The translations under genes and the position numbers were made by a program. The notes below the pieces were generated by a model. It did not search any database and was not told the origin of the DNA. It saw nothing but the letters and a program-made list of their open reading frames with translations. From Rhipidocladum racemiflorum (taxonomy: Eukaryota > Streptophyta > Magnoliopsida > Poales > Poaceae): a stretch of DNA of 64,000 nt. The stretch lies in NCBI GenBank assembly GCA_036346355.1, contig CM070577.1, positions 12,089,666 through 12,153,665 of the forward strand. The letters are read 5' to 3'. Below, piece after piece: positions 46,455-58,180 of the stretch (position 1 is the first letter of the stretch; each line of letters opens with the position of its first letter).

Positions 46455-46620
46455 TGGTGACGTCAGCGATGACGTCATGATGACATCATTGGTGGGACCG
46501 AACTGTTAGTCCCTGGCCACCCGTGACGTCAGCGATGACATCATGATGATGTCATCGGTGGGGCCCGCGTGTCAGCCGTGCCAGGCGAGCCGTGCCAACA
46601 TTAGCATGATGTCTTCCGAG
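46455..46620 (+). repeat. Tandem duplication with TGACGTCA/TGATGTCA palindromes
   Basis: Two units of about 66 bp, each opening GTGACGTCAGCGATGAC and continuing GTCATGATGA(C/T) then (A)TCATYGGTGGG. TGACGTCA is the core of plant bZIP/TGA sites. The units lie about 850 bp downstream of the TATA-like box. Confidence 0.7.
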
Positions 46621-48286
46621 CCGAGCCCACGTGTCAGCGTCGCGTGGTCCGGTGGACCGAGCCGGACCATTGATCGGGTCTGTAGACCGGATGACGCAAG
46701 CATGACACAATAAATCGATTTTCCTTTAGAAAAATAATTCGATCGAAAAAGGGATTCGGTGCTTACACAAGCATGATGTCATAATTTCGATTTTTCAATA
46801 GAAAAATAAATCAGATAATTCAGTTTATTTTTTAATTGATTTTCAAACTTCAAACGACTATAACTTTTGCGTTTTAACTCCAATTGATGTGATTCCAGTT
46901 TCTAAATTTTTTTAAAATTGAGCTCTATTTAATGGTAAATTTTATTTAATTTTTGGACTTGAGTTTCTCTCTATTTTTATTTATTTGTTGTTTATTTATC
47001 CATTTCGCGTAGACGTTGAATTGCCCGAAGGCTTCGAAGGAGAGGTCTTGACCCAAGAACAAGTCCAGGAGCAGGAACACGACCTTTTCCAAGGCAAGTA
47101 GTGCTTTGACCATATTGATCCCACTTTTTAAAACTATGTTGATTTAAATTATTGCATGCTAGTTTATTTAAAATGCTTTTAAATAATTTTGGGAATAGTT
47201 ATGCGACCTATTAGTTGTATGCCACATTGTCTATAATAATTGTATGCTATGAATCATTTGTCACCCTAGGTCATGGAATAATAGTTGGACATTAATTGAT
47301 TGCCAACATGGGTTGAATAGATCGTATGTGATGTGCTTAGCCCTGCAACGTGTTGAAGATATTGTTTTGGGATATTAAATGTTAACTTTGACTTAAAGAG
47401 ATATGGAACAATATTTATGATAGATGTGACATGTGTTATTGATGATGTTGATGGCACGTGGTGCGTGGTAATCAATTGGGTGATAAAATGATTTAAACTG
47501 AGGCAAGTGGCAAGATTGTTTCTGGTGGGCCAAGAGTGGCACATGGGAGGTCATATTTGGTTTTTGCTGTTTTGGACACTTGTGAATTCTCTGGGTAGTC
47601 TTGCCTCGGTCACATTAAGGACTTAACTTTGCAAGAATTTGAACTGAGTCTAGCATACAATCACAAGTCTGGAATGGGACAGACCTAGCTGATTAATTTG
47701 TGATGTCTAGATTTCGGTACCGTCGTGGTGGTGTGGGTTCCAGGTGTACGGGTGAAAACTCAGTGTTGAAACCTTAGTGGGCAGTACTGGGCCTAGAAGG
47801 AGCATTGTAAAGGCTTTGTTACGGTCACTCGCCTTGGTGGTGTTTGATTGTATCTTGTGGGTAAAGTGTGTAACCTCTGCAGAGTGTACAACCTATTCGA
47901 ATGGCCATGTCCATAGTATTGGACATTGCTCGGGGATTACAGTCAAGGGTTAGAATTTCATAAAATTAAACTTGGGTTGGTTGATACTAAGTATGAAAAT
48001 AATGAACCTGGTTAAGGATGATAAACACTCTACTTGAGAAACTGAATATGAAAGTTATTATTGTTTTACTGCTTTCAATCCTACTATTGTTATTTGTAAA
48101 TGCTGTTTTACTGCAAATGGATTGTTTTAGCCTGTTATTTGGAATAAGCCATGCATGTAGCTATTAGACTTGCATTCTGTGCATGACTTGCTGAGTGCTT
48201 TAAGTACTCACCCTTGCCACAACACAAAACATCAATCGAAGAAGAATCGACGCCAGCATTGGAGGAGGAGTTCCAGGAGGAGCCAG

Positions 48287-49758
48287 TGAAAGGATCGGGT
48301 TGGCCTAGAGGGGGGGTGAATAGGCAACATTAACAAACTTAAAGACTAAATTAATCAAAAGATTAATAGATTAAACAGATCAAGCACAAATTTGCAGAGA
48401 ACAAGTAGCAAGAAGCCAAAGTAAAAGCTAAAACAGAGAAACCAAAAAGGGACAAGCAATTTTTCACTGAGGTTCAGAGAGAAATTCTCCTACATCCCCG
48501 TTAGAGCACTTCAATCAAAGTATGGCTCCACCAGTAACTAACAGATGTAGTTCCGGTTCTTCACTAATGTAACTCTTTTACCACTCCGGTGAGGTGAGTT
48601 CCAACTTCTTACAAAAATAGTGGCCTTCCACAATCACAGTTGGATAGGTCGTACTATAAACACCTTCAAACCGTCTAGGAACAGCTAGTTCCAAGAGTAA
48701 TAGACCATCCACAAGCCCTGTCCCTTGGTTCACTAGACACTCAGATCCTAGACTGTACTTGGAGCTTTGATTGTATTGGATTTTGAATGTAAACGCTTGA
48801 GCTTAGTCTCTTTGATGGCTTTTGATCTTTAGAATGCTAAAATGACAAAGAGATGTGTGTGTTTATTTTTTGGCAAGCCCTGGTATGGCTTATATAGGCT
48901 ACAGGAAGAAAATAGCCGTTATTGGCAAAAGTAGCCATTTGCCAAAGTCAGAATGATAAGACATGTCAAAATGATTGCATCTGGCAAGATTTGAAAAAGG
49001 TTTACAATGGCCTCAATGCACGCCGGACTGATTTTGGTGAAAATCCCATTTGCGTCGGACCAAGTTGAGTTGGTCCGTCGTACACATGTTTTGAGCAAAC
49101 ATCAGTCCATCGTGAACCTAAGAAGAGCACGTTTGCGCCGGACCCAAAAACTTGGTCCGTCGCTGAAGCCAATCTTACTGGTTTTGATTTGAGAAGAAGT
49201 TTGGTTTCAACAGCAAGTTCCAGTAAGTTTTACGACCGAAAAAAATGAGTCCATCGTGGACTTTGTAAACATGGTCCGGCGTGAACAACACACGCTTGGT
49301 TTGGATAAAAAGAAATTGTTCAACTGCGTCGGATCGAAAAACTTGGTCCAGTGTGAACGGTGCAGGCTCGGTTTGAGATCAGATGAAATGTCTTTAGCAC
49401 CGGACTAAGAAGTGTTTTGGTCCGGCGTGAATGAGACTTTGCTGAACTGAAGAAAGGACTTAATTTATTGAACTTTTGAGGGAAAAAAGTGAACTTTGCT
49501 CCAAGTAGTCTTAATATTTAGCCTATGTACCAAGATTCTGAACTTATGCATAATCCCTCTTTATAGTACAGCTAAACTTAAAAATAAACCTAGCTATAGG
49601 ACTTGAATCATCTCCCAAGTCAAAACTAGAAATAAAAACCTTAGCCTTTATCCTTCCTTCAGAAAAATCTCTACTTTATCAAGGGTAGGAGAGTTGATCA
49701 TCAACACCAAAACCAATTACCTTTATAAATACGGAATTAGGGGGCCTAGATGCTTTCA
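48287..49758 (-). mobile_element. Solo Copia LTR D (Opie/Ji-like)
   Basis: 1472 bp. The minus strand opens TGAAAGCATCTAGGCCCC and the plus-strand end is TGAAAGGATCGGGTTGGCC followed by a G run, both typical of grass SIRE LTRs. A TATA-like box (minus) lies at 48890-48898. The flanks GCCAG (48282) and ACCAA (49759) could be one decayed target duplication (two G-to-A changes). No internal region is present. Confidence 0.82.
49020..49435. repeat. GGACCAA/TTGGTCC hairpin array in D
   Basis: About six units with GTCGGACC or CCGGAC, a short loop, then TTGGTCCG(T/G)CGT. It resembles the C LTR arrays at 15044-15290 and 20665-20905 in motif and position within the LTR. Confidence 0.65.
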
Positions 49759-50061
49759 ACCAACGAACTAGGGAGCGAGCCCAGTCAGTTGCCTGTGGCA
49801 TATTGAATGGCACCACGAGTTTAATTATCTTTCCGCTGCAAGTTTATTTATTTAAGACTTTACCCTGCCAGGCATACTTTTGTAACTTGACCATAAGGTC
49901 GAGCAACTGGTTATATTTTCCTTTGAATAAAGTACTTTACTATTTCGTTGAGTATAATTATGGTATTTACTGATGTTGAGTCTATGTGCACTAGCGTGAT
50001 CCTGGACTATTGCTAAATATACAGAGGGTCCGGATTTGCATATTCGGGTTCTAACATTCAG

Positions 50062-50824
50062 TTAGACAATTATTGAAGCAAATAAGGCCTTGAACTCTTA
50101 CCTCCGTAAATTATGCACCATTACAATAAATACCATTGGTAATAATGAATGGTAGGGGCATGTAAAGGAAAAAGGGGTTAAAAGTTGTGTCCAAACTGTA
50201 GAATGACTTGTATTTAAGAACAAAGTTTGAAAGCTGTAATGGCATGTACTGAGGAATGAGGGAGTATAAAGTTAATTGGTGGTACTTGTTTTTTACTTGT
50301 ATTACTGTTCTATATGTTATGTAATTTCACTTTCCAAAATTGTAAGCAATTATTCTAATGATAAAGCTAGATACACAATGTTAGTTTTAGTTTCCAACTA
50401 TTTCAATGTCATGGAGCAATAAGTTTCTTTTGTGACAACCTAATTTTTCTCATGCAGTATAGATACATGAGATGTATTAGTTCATGAAGACAAAAAGATG
50501 TATTATTTGCTTAGAAATTGTTTAAATCAACTTCTAGGGAAACTAATTATGTTATCGAGCATTCAAAAGGCAACAAAAAGTAAGATGATTCAAAGAACTA
50601 GCTAAAAAGGAAATGATCGAAATGTAGGAAAAGGCTGCATGCTAGCTCATTGGGACCTAGAAAAAAGCACATAAAATCGACAAAATGAGAATCAAGAATA
50701 CTGCCTATCTACTAAACAATAGGCCAAGTATTGGGTGAAAATTGAAGAAATTCTAGCAAAGATTTACTCATATATCAGCATTTCAGTTTCATCCTGGATG
50801 ACTATCAGAAAAGAAATTGCCATG
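50062..50824. other. Probable CACTA interior, no gene seen
   Basis: AT-rich DNA without a sustained frame. It is assigned to the CACTA only by position between its two ends. Confidence 0.35.
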
Positions 50825-51250
50825 ATAATATTCGACAACATGGAGTGTAATGGATTTGCAATAGTGTACAACTAGCTCTTGGTGACAAGTTCAGAACATG
50901 AGCACAAATAAGATTGAACTGACATGTTTTTAACATGATGTGTAATGGATTTGCAATAGTGTACAACATTTCAGTTTATAATAATATTCGATAACATGGT
51001 GTTTAATGGATCTGCAATAGTGTACAACTAGCTCTTGGTGACAAGTTAAGAACATGAGCACAAATAAGATTGAACAGACATGTGTTTTAATATGATGTGT
51101 AGTAGATTTGCAATAGCGTATAGCATTTCAGTTTATGATAATATTCGAAAACAAGGTGTGTAATCGATTTGCAATAGTGTACAGCTAGCTCTTGGTGACA
51201 AGTTCAGAATATGAGCACAAATAAGATTGAACTGACATGATTAATACAGA
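50825..51250. repeat. 156-bp tandem repeat, about 2.7 copies
   Basis: ATAATATTCG starts units at 50825, 50981 and 51138. Each contains GATTTGCAATAGTGTAC, CTAGCTCTTGGTGACAAGTT and GAGCACAAATAAGATTGAAC. A short internal repeat of AATGGATTTGCAATAGTGTA occurs twice per unit. Confidence 0.85.
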
Positions 51251-51514
51251 ACATAGAGCTTACTCCACCTCATCCCTAATGGGTCAACACCGAACAAATA
51301 AAGTTCAGCAAACAATAGTAAGTAAGCGTATATGAATCGTTATGGACCATAGCTAATCCAACAACAATACTTATAGCACATCCAACATATAAAGACCCTC
51401 GAAGTGTCGGCTATCTGAATAGAAAACAATCTGAATATCAAATAATCTGAATTTTTGGCTCAATACCGTGCATTATCAAGTAATCTTAATTTTTCGATTT
51501 TGTTGTGGATGAGA

Positions 51515-51960
51515 TTGAGACAGTGAGGGGGAGGGTTTTGTGTTGTACTCACCGACGGGGGAGGGTGCGGCTTAGGGGGAGATGGCGTGGGGGAGGCGAC
51601 CGAGGGGGAGGCGGCAAGGGGGAGGGTGCAAACGAGACTTACATGGGGTGGGGGAGACGGCCGAGGGGGAGGCAGTGAAGGGGAGATAGTCGAGGGGGAG
51701 GCAGTGAGGGGGAGAGCACGGCTGAGATTGAGACGGTGCGGGGGGAGGGTTTTGCGCAGTACTTACTGATGGGGGAGGGCGCTACCGAGGGGGGAGAGGG
51801 TGCTGCCGATTAGGGAGGGTGTTGCTGAGGGGGAGAGGGCACTGCCAAGGGGGAGGTGGAGTAGCTAAGGGGAAGGGGGTTGAGGGGGAGGGTGAGCAAC
51901 CAAGGAGGGAGCAGCTGAGGGGAAAAGGTCATGGCTGAGGGAGAGCGGGTGCCGACTAGG
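51515..51960. repeat. G-rich purine tract
   Basis: About 450 bp of GGGGGAGG-type runs with a loose unit GAGGGGGAGGC(A/G)G. Many closely spaced runs of four or more G suggest possible quadruplexes. On the minus strand, the likely CACTA sense, it is a C/T-rich leader. The short glycine/arginine frame at 51587-51769 is a composition artefact. Confidence 0.7.
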
Positions 51961-52029
51961 TTTAGGGAGGTAGTGGGAAACTTGGAACTGATGGGGAATG
52001 AGGGCATTGCGGTCAAGACGAAGCCGTAT

Positions 52030-52128
52030 CATGGGAGGCGTGTCATCACAGACGGCTTTGGCCTTGAACCGTCTGTGATGAGTGATGACTACTCATCACA
52101 GACGATTCAAGGCCAGAACCATCTGTGA
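52030..52128. repeat. CACTA subterminal palindromic repeats, right
   Basis: Two palindromic units: CATCACAGACGG, CTTTGGCC, then CCGTCTGTGATG; and CATCACAGACGATTC, AAGGCCAG, then CCATCTGTGAT. They match the units at 25085-25305 in form and sequence. A closing CTGTAGTAGTG terminus was not found, so the far end may be truncated. Confidence 0.7.
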
Positions 52129-52415
52129 TTACATCAGGTATTTTGGTAACACTCAGCACATCCAACATTCACTCAACACATGGATGCAACCTACATCTCA
52201 TTGTTTATAATGCATAAATCTCATTTTATATTTATAATGGATACATCTCTATCATTATATATTTATAATTTACAGTCTATAATTTATAGTTTATTGAGAA
52301 CAAATTTATTACATAAATCTTATGCATACGCAAAAATGTAAACTTTATTATAGATCAGGATCAGCCAAGTAGATCAGGATCAGCCCAGTAAAAGAATGGG
52401 AACTTATTGACGATG
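52129..52415. other. AT-rich stretch, nothing recognised
   Basis: Repeated TATAATTTATA/ATTTATAATG and a direct repeat AGATCAGGATCAGCC (52354-52390). The boundary between CACTA and Tat1 lies here. Confidence 0.4.
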
Positions 52416-52790
52416 AATGGCAACTCGATCTAGCAAAGGGGTATTTGATGATGAATGCGGGGTTATGCCGTGGAACAGCTCGGCTCCGGCCTTTATTTTT
52501 GTCTGGGGGATTCTCATGTTGTCCAACGTCTTTGCAAAGATGAGATTCAGTGAGCTGCCCCTGTCGACTAGAGTTCAGACGACCCTAACGTTAAGGATGG
52601 TGGGTTCAACCACCACGGGGTACCGACCCGGTCGTGGGACCACGGCTGGGTGGTCGGACTGGTCGAAGGTGATTGGGACCTCGGACCACTTGACTGCTTT
52701 GTACTGTCTCTTGGACTAGTACGTGGCGGACCCCCCGAAGATGTGAGCCAACTTGTGATTAGCTCCGCGATATTCAGGCTCATCGTCCTC
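52416..52790 (-). pseudogene. Tat1 protease, broken
   Basis: The minus strand reads ITFDQSDHPAVVPRPGRYP, then TILNVRVV, a stop, TLVDRGSSLNLIFAKTLDNM. The retropepsin active site, normally VDGGSS in Tat elements, is VDRGSS. FHGITP follows before similarity fades. Confidence 0.75.
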
Positions 52791-52847
52791 AGGTTTTCCT
52801 TTGGCCTGCTCGATCCCCCGCTCGGTGTGGGTAGCTTGGAGTTTTTC

Positions 52848-54314
52848 CTAGACCTTTTTGCTGATCACTTGGCATTCGTCAAAGTCGTGTTTGTCTGTGT
52901 GGTGGACTGGGCAGTTTTTATTTCCCTTGCAACTTCGACGCTTGATGTCGCCGGTGTTGCGCATCTTGCCTCTTTCGACTGCGACAATGGTGGAGTTACC
53001 TTGATGCTTCTCGCTGTGGTTCTTGTTTTTCTTTGCTCCCTGCTTGGATGACTCGGGCTTCTTGTTATCACGCTTGGGGTCATTAAGATAATCTTGGGCT
53101 TCGGCGCGTATGGCTTTCTTGTCTGCCAACTCGAAGAGCTCTTTGGTGGTCTTGATCTTTTGAGTGGAAAATTTTCCTTTTAATTCTCTATACTTGATAC
53201 TGTTCTCGAAAGCCATTATGACGGCTTCATCTGAGTTGTCGGGTATCAAGTTGCGCTTATTGCTAAAGCATAGGATGAAGTCGCGCAGCGATTCTGTTGG
53301 CTTCTGTACCACCCGATGAAGGTCGCTGCGTGTTCCAGGGCGTTCGTAGGTGCCTTGAAAATTGGCAATGAACTGGGCCCGTAACTCCGCCCATGATGAT
53401 ATAGAGTGAGGTGGGAGGTTGAGTAACCATGATCTAGTTGTGCCATCCAGGGTGGTGAGCAGATAGTTGGCCATTACCTTCTCGTTTTCTCCTGCTGCTC
53501 TCATGATCTTAGTGTAGATTTACAGCCATTCGATCGAGTTAATCTTCCCTGAGTACTTTTCGACGGGGCGGGGTTTGAACTTATCCGGCCATCTCACAGT
53601 ACGCAGCTCAGCGGTGAAGGCCTTGCACCCTTCGTTGATGCCCTTGGGGGTCCTTTGCCACAGGTGCTATCTCATTCCTTGCCAAGGAAAGAACCTGTGC
53701 CGTGTTGGCGATCGGCCCCTCGATGATGAAGACTCACCTTGTCGAACCCGATGTTCGAGGGACTAAACTCTCAAGGATGAGGGCTCCCTTTCTAGGTATT
53801 CACGGTCACGGTCTTCTCTTCGATCGGGGATGACGAGATGTAGGTCCCGTCGGTCGTGAGAGATATGGTCTTGAAGATATCCACGGTGCTTTTGGTAAGA
53901 ATTAGACTGATGCGTCCTGTTAGCACGATGGCCAGAACTGGCCACTATCGACCCTGCTGCTCGGTGACCGTGGTGAGATGGTCCCAGCAACTGGCTCGTG
54001 GTACCTTGTTGACGGGATCACCCAAATCTTGAGTTGGCGGCTCGTGCACTGGAGTCATTGGGTTGTTCGGGTCCGATGGCGGGTGTGAATTTAGCAACAT
54101 ATGTGCACACTGGACATTTGCTTCAGGGTTGCTGAAGATGTCACTGTTGTGGCGTTGCTAGGATATTGTTCCCGGAGCGTGGCCGTGCCTGTTGCCGTGG
54201 TTGTGTTGTTGAAGGTTCTGCTGCCCTTGGAAATCTGTTACCCCCGGGTGGGGTGCCGTCGGACTATTATGGTCAAATCAATTCGACAAGTTGGCCATTG
54301 TTCTGGCGGCAGCC
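52848..54314 (-). pseudogene. Tat1 gag, main part
   Basis: The clearest frame (52848-53504, 218 codons) holds a Retrotrans_gag domain (NYLLTTLDGTTRSWLLNLP, SWAELRAQFIANFQGTY, LRDFILCFSNKRNLIP) and a knuckle-like CPVHHTDKHDFDEC (C198, H201, H206, C211), the CX2HX4HX4C form common in Tat gags. The N-terminal part (53505-54314) is broken by stops. The N-terminal leader continues beyond S2. Confidence 0.8.
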
Positions 54315-54319
54315 ACAGT
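54315..54319. repeat. Target-site duplication of S2
   Basis: ACAGT, identical to 57617-57621. It sits inside Tat1 gag. Confidence 0.9.
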
Positions 54320-57300
54320 TGTGGGGAGCCGTCCACAGGACTCCACTGATTCACCCAAACACGTGGTACAATTTAAGTGAATCAAGGGAACCTCGGGCGC
54401 TCCATAAATATGCCCGTGTTGGTCCTAGGACAGCCAACTAACACGCGCATTCCCATCCAACAGTTGACATCACAAAACATACATAAATAGCGGAAGCATA
54501 AGCATAATTACATACCAAAAGTAGGACTGCTGTCCACAATGACATATTTAGTGTTATTACATCAAAGTAGCAGCGGAAAACATAAAACAACAACAAAAGG
54601 CCAGCGTGGTATGCCCCAAACCCTCAGACAACCAACTGGAGGCAAGAACGTGCATCTAAACGTTAGCGTCATCGAAATCTGCCCGGTAAAAGTCTCTGGG
54701 CCACGCCTCATCCTCACCTACAGCTAGTGAACAATCCGATTGAGTACAAAGAGTGTACTCGCACAATAATATAAATTGTATGATGAGTTCTAGCTACATG
54801 TGGTTGCTACATCAAAAGAAGGCAATGTGATAATTTTAGCATAAAACAACATTTGGAATAAAAACATAGACATGTATTGATTGAAACTTGCATTTAGCAA
54901 ACCTTTTCAAAGTCTAATACATAATATAACATCATCATAAACATAACCATCTTATTTTCACTTCGTGCCTCCAAGCTCTCACCGAACCATGAGTCCATCG
55001 CTCGTGTTCACCTACACCCATGAGTACTCCAATACTCGTGTCATTTCCCACACACATCCCACTCTTACTAAGTCCTTAATATTCGCCTAGTGACTGACAA
55101 ATTAGGAATCATCCTTGAATATGGATGCGGGTATTCGAATAGTTTGAGCTCTGCAGAGGTACGACTTTACCCACACGACACGCCACACTCGTAAGCCAAG
55201 CTATTAGCACATTTCCTTTGATGTGTCGGCCGAGGTAAATGTGACAAAACCATTTTTCAGTATGCATGGTAGTGCATTTAAACCACTCGGATGACTGTGA
55301 CCCTTGATCCCGCGTGCCCAGTGCTATGTGTGTGTGGATCAAGGAGTACACCCGTTGTTGGACATCTATAACTCCACAAAGTTCAAGGGATTCCGAGGAC
55401 ATTCCTTGATGCTCCAACGAGCTCAAGGAATTTCGGTGGACATTCCTTGACACTCCAACAAGCTTCAGGAATTCTAAGGTGCATATGGTTTAAACACCCC
55501 TAGTCATACACAAGTACTTGGTTAAGCCGGTCCCATAAATGGTGTGTGACTCGCACGATAGTTACTTAAAGAGACGTCACCAGGATTCAATCCTTAAGGT
55601 CCTTAAACAACATTGCTACACAATATCCACATTGAATCATCATCATCATAATCATTTTGATCATTGCGACCGATGGACTAAGTCCATCTATCGTGGTTTC
55701 TAACGGTGTTTTAAGTGTGGCTAAGCAATTCGTAAGAACCCATATGTAATAATTAAACCACCTAAGGTGACAATGGAATATGAAAGGAACATGACATGAG
55801 GATAGCATGTCAACATGGCAATAGCTAATCATTCTACCCAAAACATAATTGTAATTGAAAGTAGGAATGCAATTGATAAAATAACTTCAAATGCAATTTG
55901 CAAATAATGGAATCAAGTATGCTCCAGGAATAAGTAGTGTCTTGCTGCTCGTTCTTAATATCGTAAACATAGTCGTACTCGGGAGTGCCTTCCGAAGCAT
56001 CAACACCTATTGAGAAAATTCAATTCAAATAAACTCCAATCAAGAACACAAACGATGAACATTATTGAAGGATGTGTAATCATGCATGAAATGCTCATGA
56101 TGTGTCCTATCAATCATAATATTCAACTAAGAATTGGTTTGATTTGAGTTGAATTTTGAAATGAGACAATTTGGACATTTTCAGCTACAGGCGGCAATAC
56201 CAGAGGTATAAGTGCGGTAGTGTTGGAGACGCGGTACTACCGGCCTCAATACTGCGGTTGCTATTTTCTAGTACTAGGTGTTTTTGGTCCTCGCCAAGCG
56301 GTACTAGAGGGGTTTAGGAGCGGTAGTGCCGATGCGGCGGTACTACCGGCCCAATAGTGGCGGTAGTTATTTTTCAAAGGAGGGTGTTTTTGGGTCTCAC
56401 GGAGCGGCAGTACCGGACTTGTAGAGAGGTAGTGTCGGATATGAGGTACTACCGGTGATATAACGATGGTACTTATTTTCCAGTATGGGTGTTTTTCGGG
56501 GTTTTAGCGGTGCGGCAGTACCGACAGTGTATGAGAGGTAGTGCTGGTGGAGCGGTACTACTGGGAATAACACTACGGTAGGCTGGATTTCACGAGAAAA
56601 CATCATTTTTTTGACTTGGGTGTTTGGATGGGTATGGACATTTTTAATGCATGGAATAGGAAATGTGGTTTAGGATGGAGTTTTACCACCACAAAGATGT
56701 CCTTGCACTCGGTGGGAGCTTGATTCAATGAAGGGATCAAGAATGACGATGCGACGACGGTCTTCATGTTTGTCTCCTCCTCGCTCGTGCGGCAATGCTG
56801 TCACTTCCTTGGGCATGGAATAACTTCTACTCAATCTACCAAACTAACATGCACAATCCGATTCAAGACTTGGTGATGCATTTCATGGAAAGGAATGAAA
56901 TGAGCTCCAAGTTGCAAAATTTTAGCAAATAGAGAGATGAAGAGTTGATTAGAACATACTCAATACTTGGTGCATCAAATATCCATTTGGATGGATTTGA
57001 AGCCCTTGATGAGAGGAATTCAATGGTATAGCATGCACAAGCTCAAACTCAAGTTTTGGATGGATTTGAGGGGATGAAATGGAGGAGAATGGGGGGTGTT
57101 CTTGCTCTCCTTCCTTGCTGAATTTCAGACTTGGTGAGCAGCAAATGGAGTGGGTAGGGAGGAGAAATCAAGGTGAAGCATGCTTATATAGTTGCCCACT
57201 TCATCATTTACATGTGGGGCAAGGTTCCACATGTCATAGAGTGGGTGGGGGAGTGGGTAGAGGTGAATAAAGTGAGAAAAGATATGGTGGGAAGTGCAAC

Positions 57301-57616
57301 CCACTCTCTCTCACTTACAAGCATGACCCACAAGTCATTGAGTGGGTAGAAGTGAGAAAAGTGAGAAAAAGACAAAGTGGTAGGTGCAGCCCACTTTCTC
57401 TCATATTGACATGGTCCATATGTCATTGACTATGGGTAAAGAATATGTTGGTGTAGGTGAATAGAAGTTTTGTAATGGCATGAATTCCATACTCATTAAA
57501 GTAACATCATGCTATCACTTATGAAGTTTTAAATGAGTGAAGATTATGTCACTAACATGAATGACATGAGCATGAGATGCATGCATTATCGACTTAAGAA
57601 ATTTTGGGCCGTTACA
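54320..57616 (-). mobile_element. Solo LTR S2 (chromovirus-type)
   Basis: 3297 bp, opening TGTAACGGCCC on the minus strand and ending CGGCTCCCCACA. The perfect target duplication ACAGT lies at 54315-54319 and 57617-57621. No PBS, PPT or internal region. Diverged from G and S1. It contains the 106-bp repeat array. Confidence 0.9.
56180..56600. repeat. 106-bp tandem repeat in S2, about four copies
   Basis: GCGGTACTACCGG-type blocks start at 56231, 56337, 56443 and 56552. Each unit also holds CGGTAGT, TATTTTC and GGGTGTTTTTGG. CGGTACTACCG is an imperfect palindrome. Confidence 0.85.
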
Positions 57617-57621
57617 ACAGT

Positions 57622-58150
57622 GGTTGGATATCGCCGATTATCCACAGTATTGAGGGCAATAGTGTTTACCGCTGCTTGTGCTGCGGTTGTTACTGCTGCA
57701 AGATCTTGAGACATGCCAAGGGAGATTTGATGTTCTTGGGTGCCTATGGTGTCTGCACCCGAAACTCTCTCTTGGGAGTTTTCGGCATTAGCACCCTTAC
57801 TGGCTCCAGCCATGAATACGCAGTGATTCGTACTGCTGCTTTGGCTACTGGGGCCAACACTTTCGTTGTCGCTATCTGTCTCAATGTACTTGAGGACGCT
57901 AGGCCCCATGGGGTCAAAGTCGATGAAGGACACCTCTCGGCATGGATCCCGGGGGCAAGACTCGATGAAGCCGATGTACTCGAGGTTCTTATCGGGTCCC
58001 TAGCGATAGAACATGGTTCTAAATGTGATCTTGGATCCGATTGCAAGAGCCTGGTCGATGAAGACACTTGGGTCGATGTTGCTGCAGGAGTCAGCATTGG
58101 AGATTCCATTGTGGGTGTTCCTGTAAGACATGGTCGATCTGCAAACACAG
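57622..58150 (-). pseudogene. Tat1 gag N-terminus
   Basis: The minus strand frames encode a low-complexity gag leader (ETDSDNESVGPSSQSSST, CVFMAGASKGANAENS, AVTTAAQAAVNTIALN). Leaders of this kind precede gag in Tat elements. The longer open frame on the opposite strand (57604-58212) is its antisense shadow. Confidence 0.65.
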
Positions 58151-58162
58151 CTGAAGGCCCCT

Positions 58163-58177
58163 ACCTGGCGCGCCAAC
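58163..58177 (-). promoter_or_regulatory. Primer-binding region of Tat1
   Basis: Coding strand GTTGGCGCGCCAGGTAGGGG begins three bases after the LTR end. This block is characteristic of the start of Tat-lineage internal regions. The tRNA species is not assigned. Confidence 0.6.
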
Positions 58178-58180
58178 TAT

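Larger units (their letters stand above)
45027..50056 (+). mobile_element. Solo Gypsy LTR S1 (G-related), split by D
   Basis: The LTR opens TGTAACACCC and ends GGGTTCTAACA, with perfect target duplication TTCAG (45022-45026 and 50057-50061). No internal region, PBS or PPT is present, so it is a solo LTR from LTR-LTR recombination. It is about 3.55 kb after removal of D. It resembles the G LTR inverted (GCTTGACCTTAAGG-type and CCTGTGG-type blocks). A TATA-like box is at 45577-45586. Confidence 0.92.

Noticed and set aside
50825..51250. CRISPR-like array
   Set aside because: The units are contiguous long tandem copies without unique spacers, in a plant genome.
51587..51769. Gly/Arg-rich protein of 60 residues
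   Set aside because: Pure composition effect of the GGGGGAGG tract.
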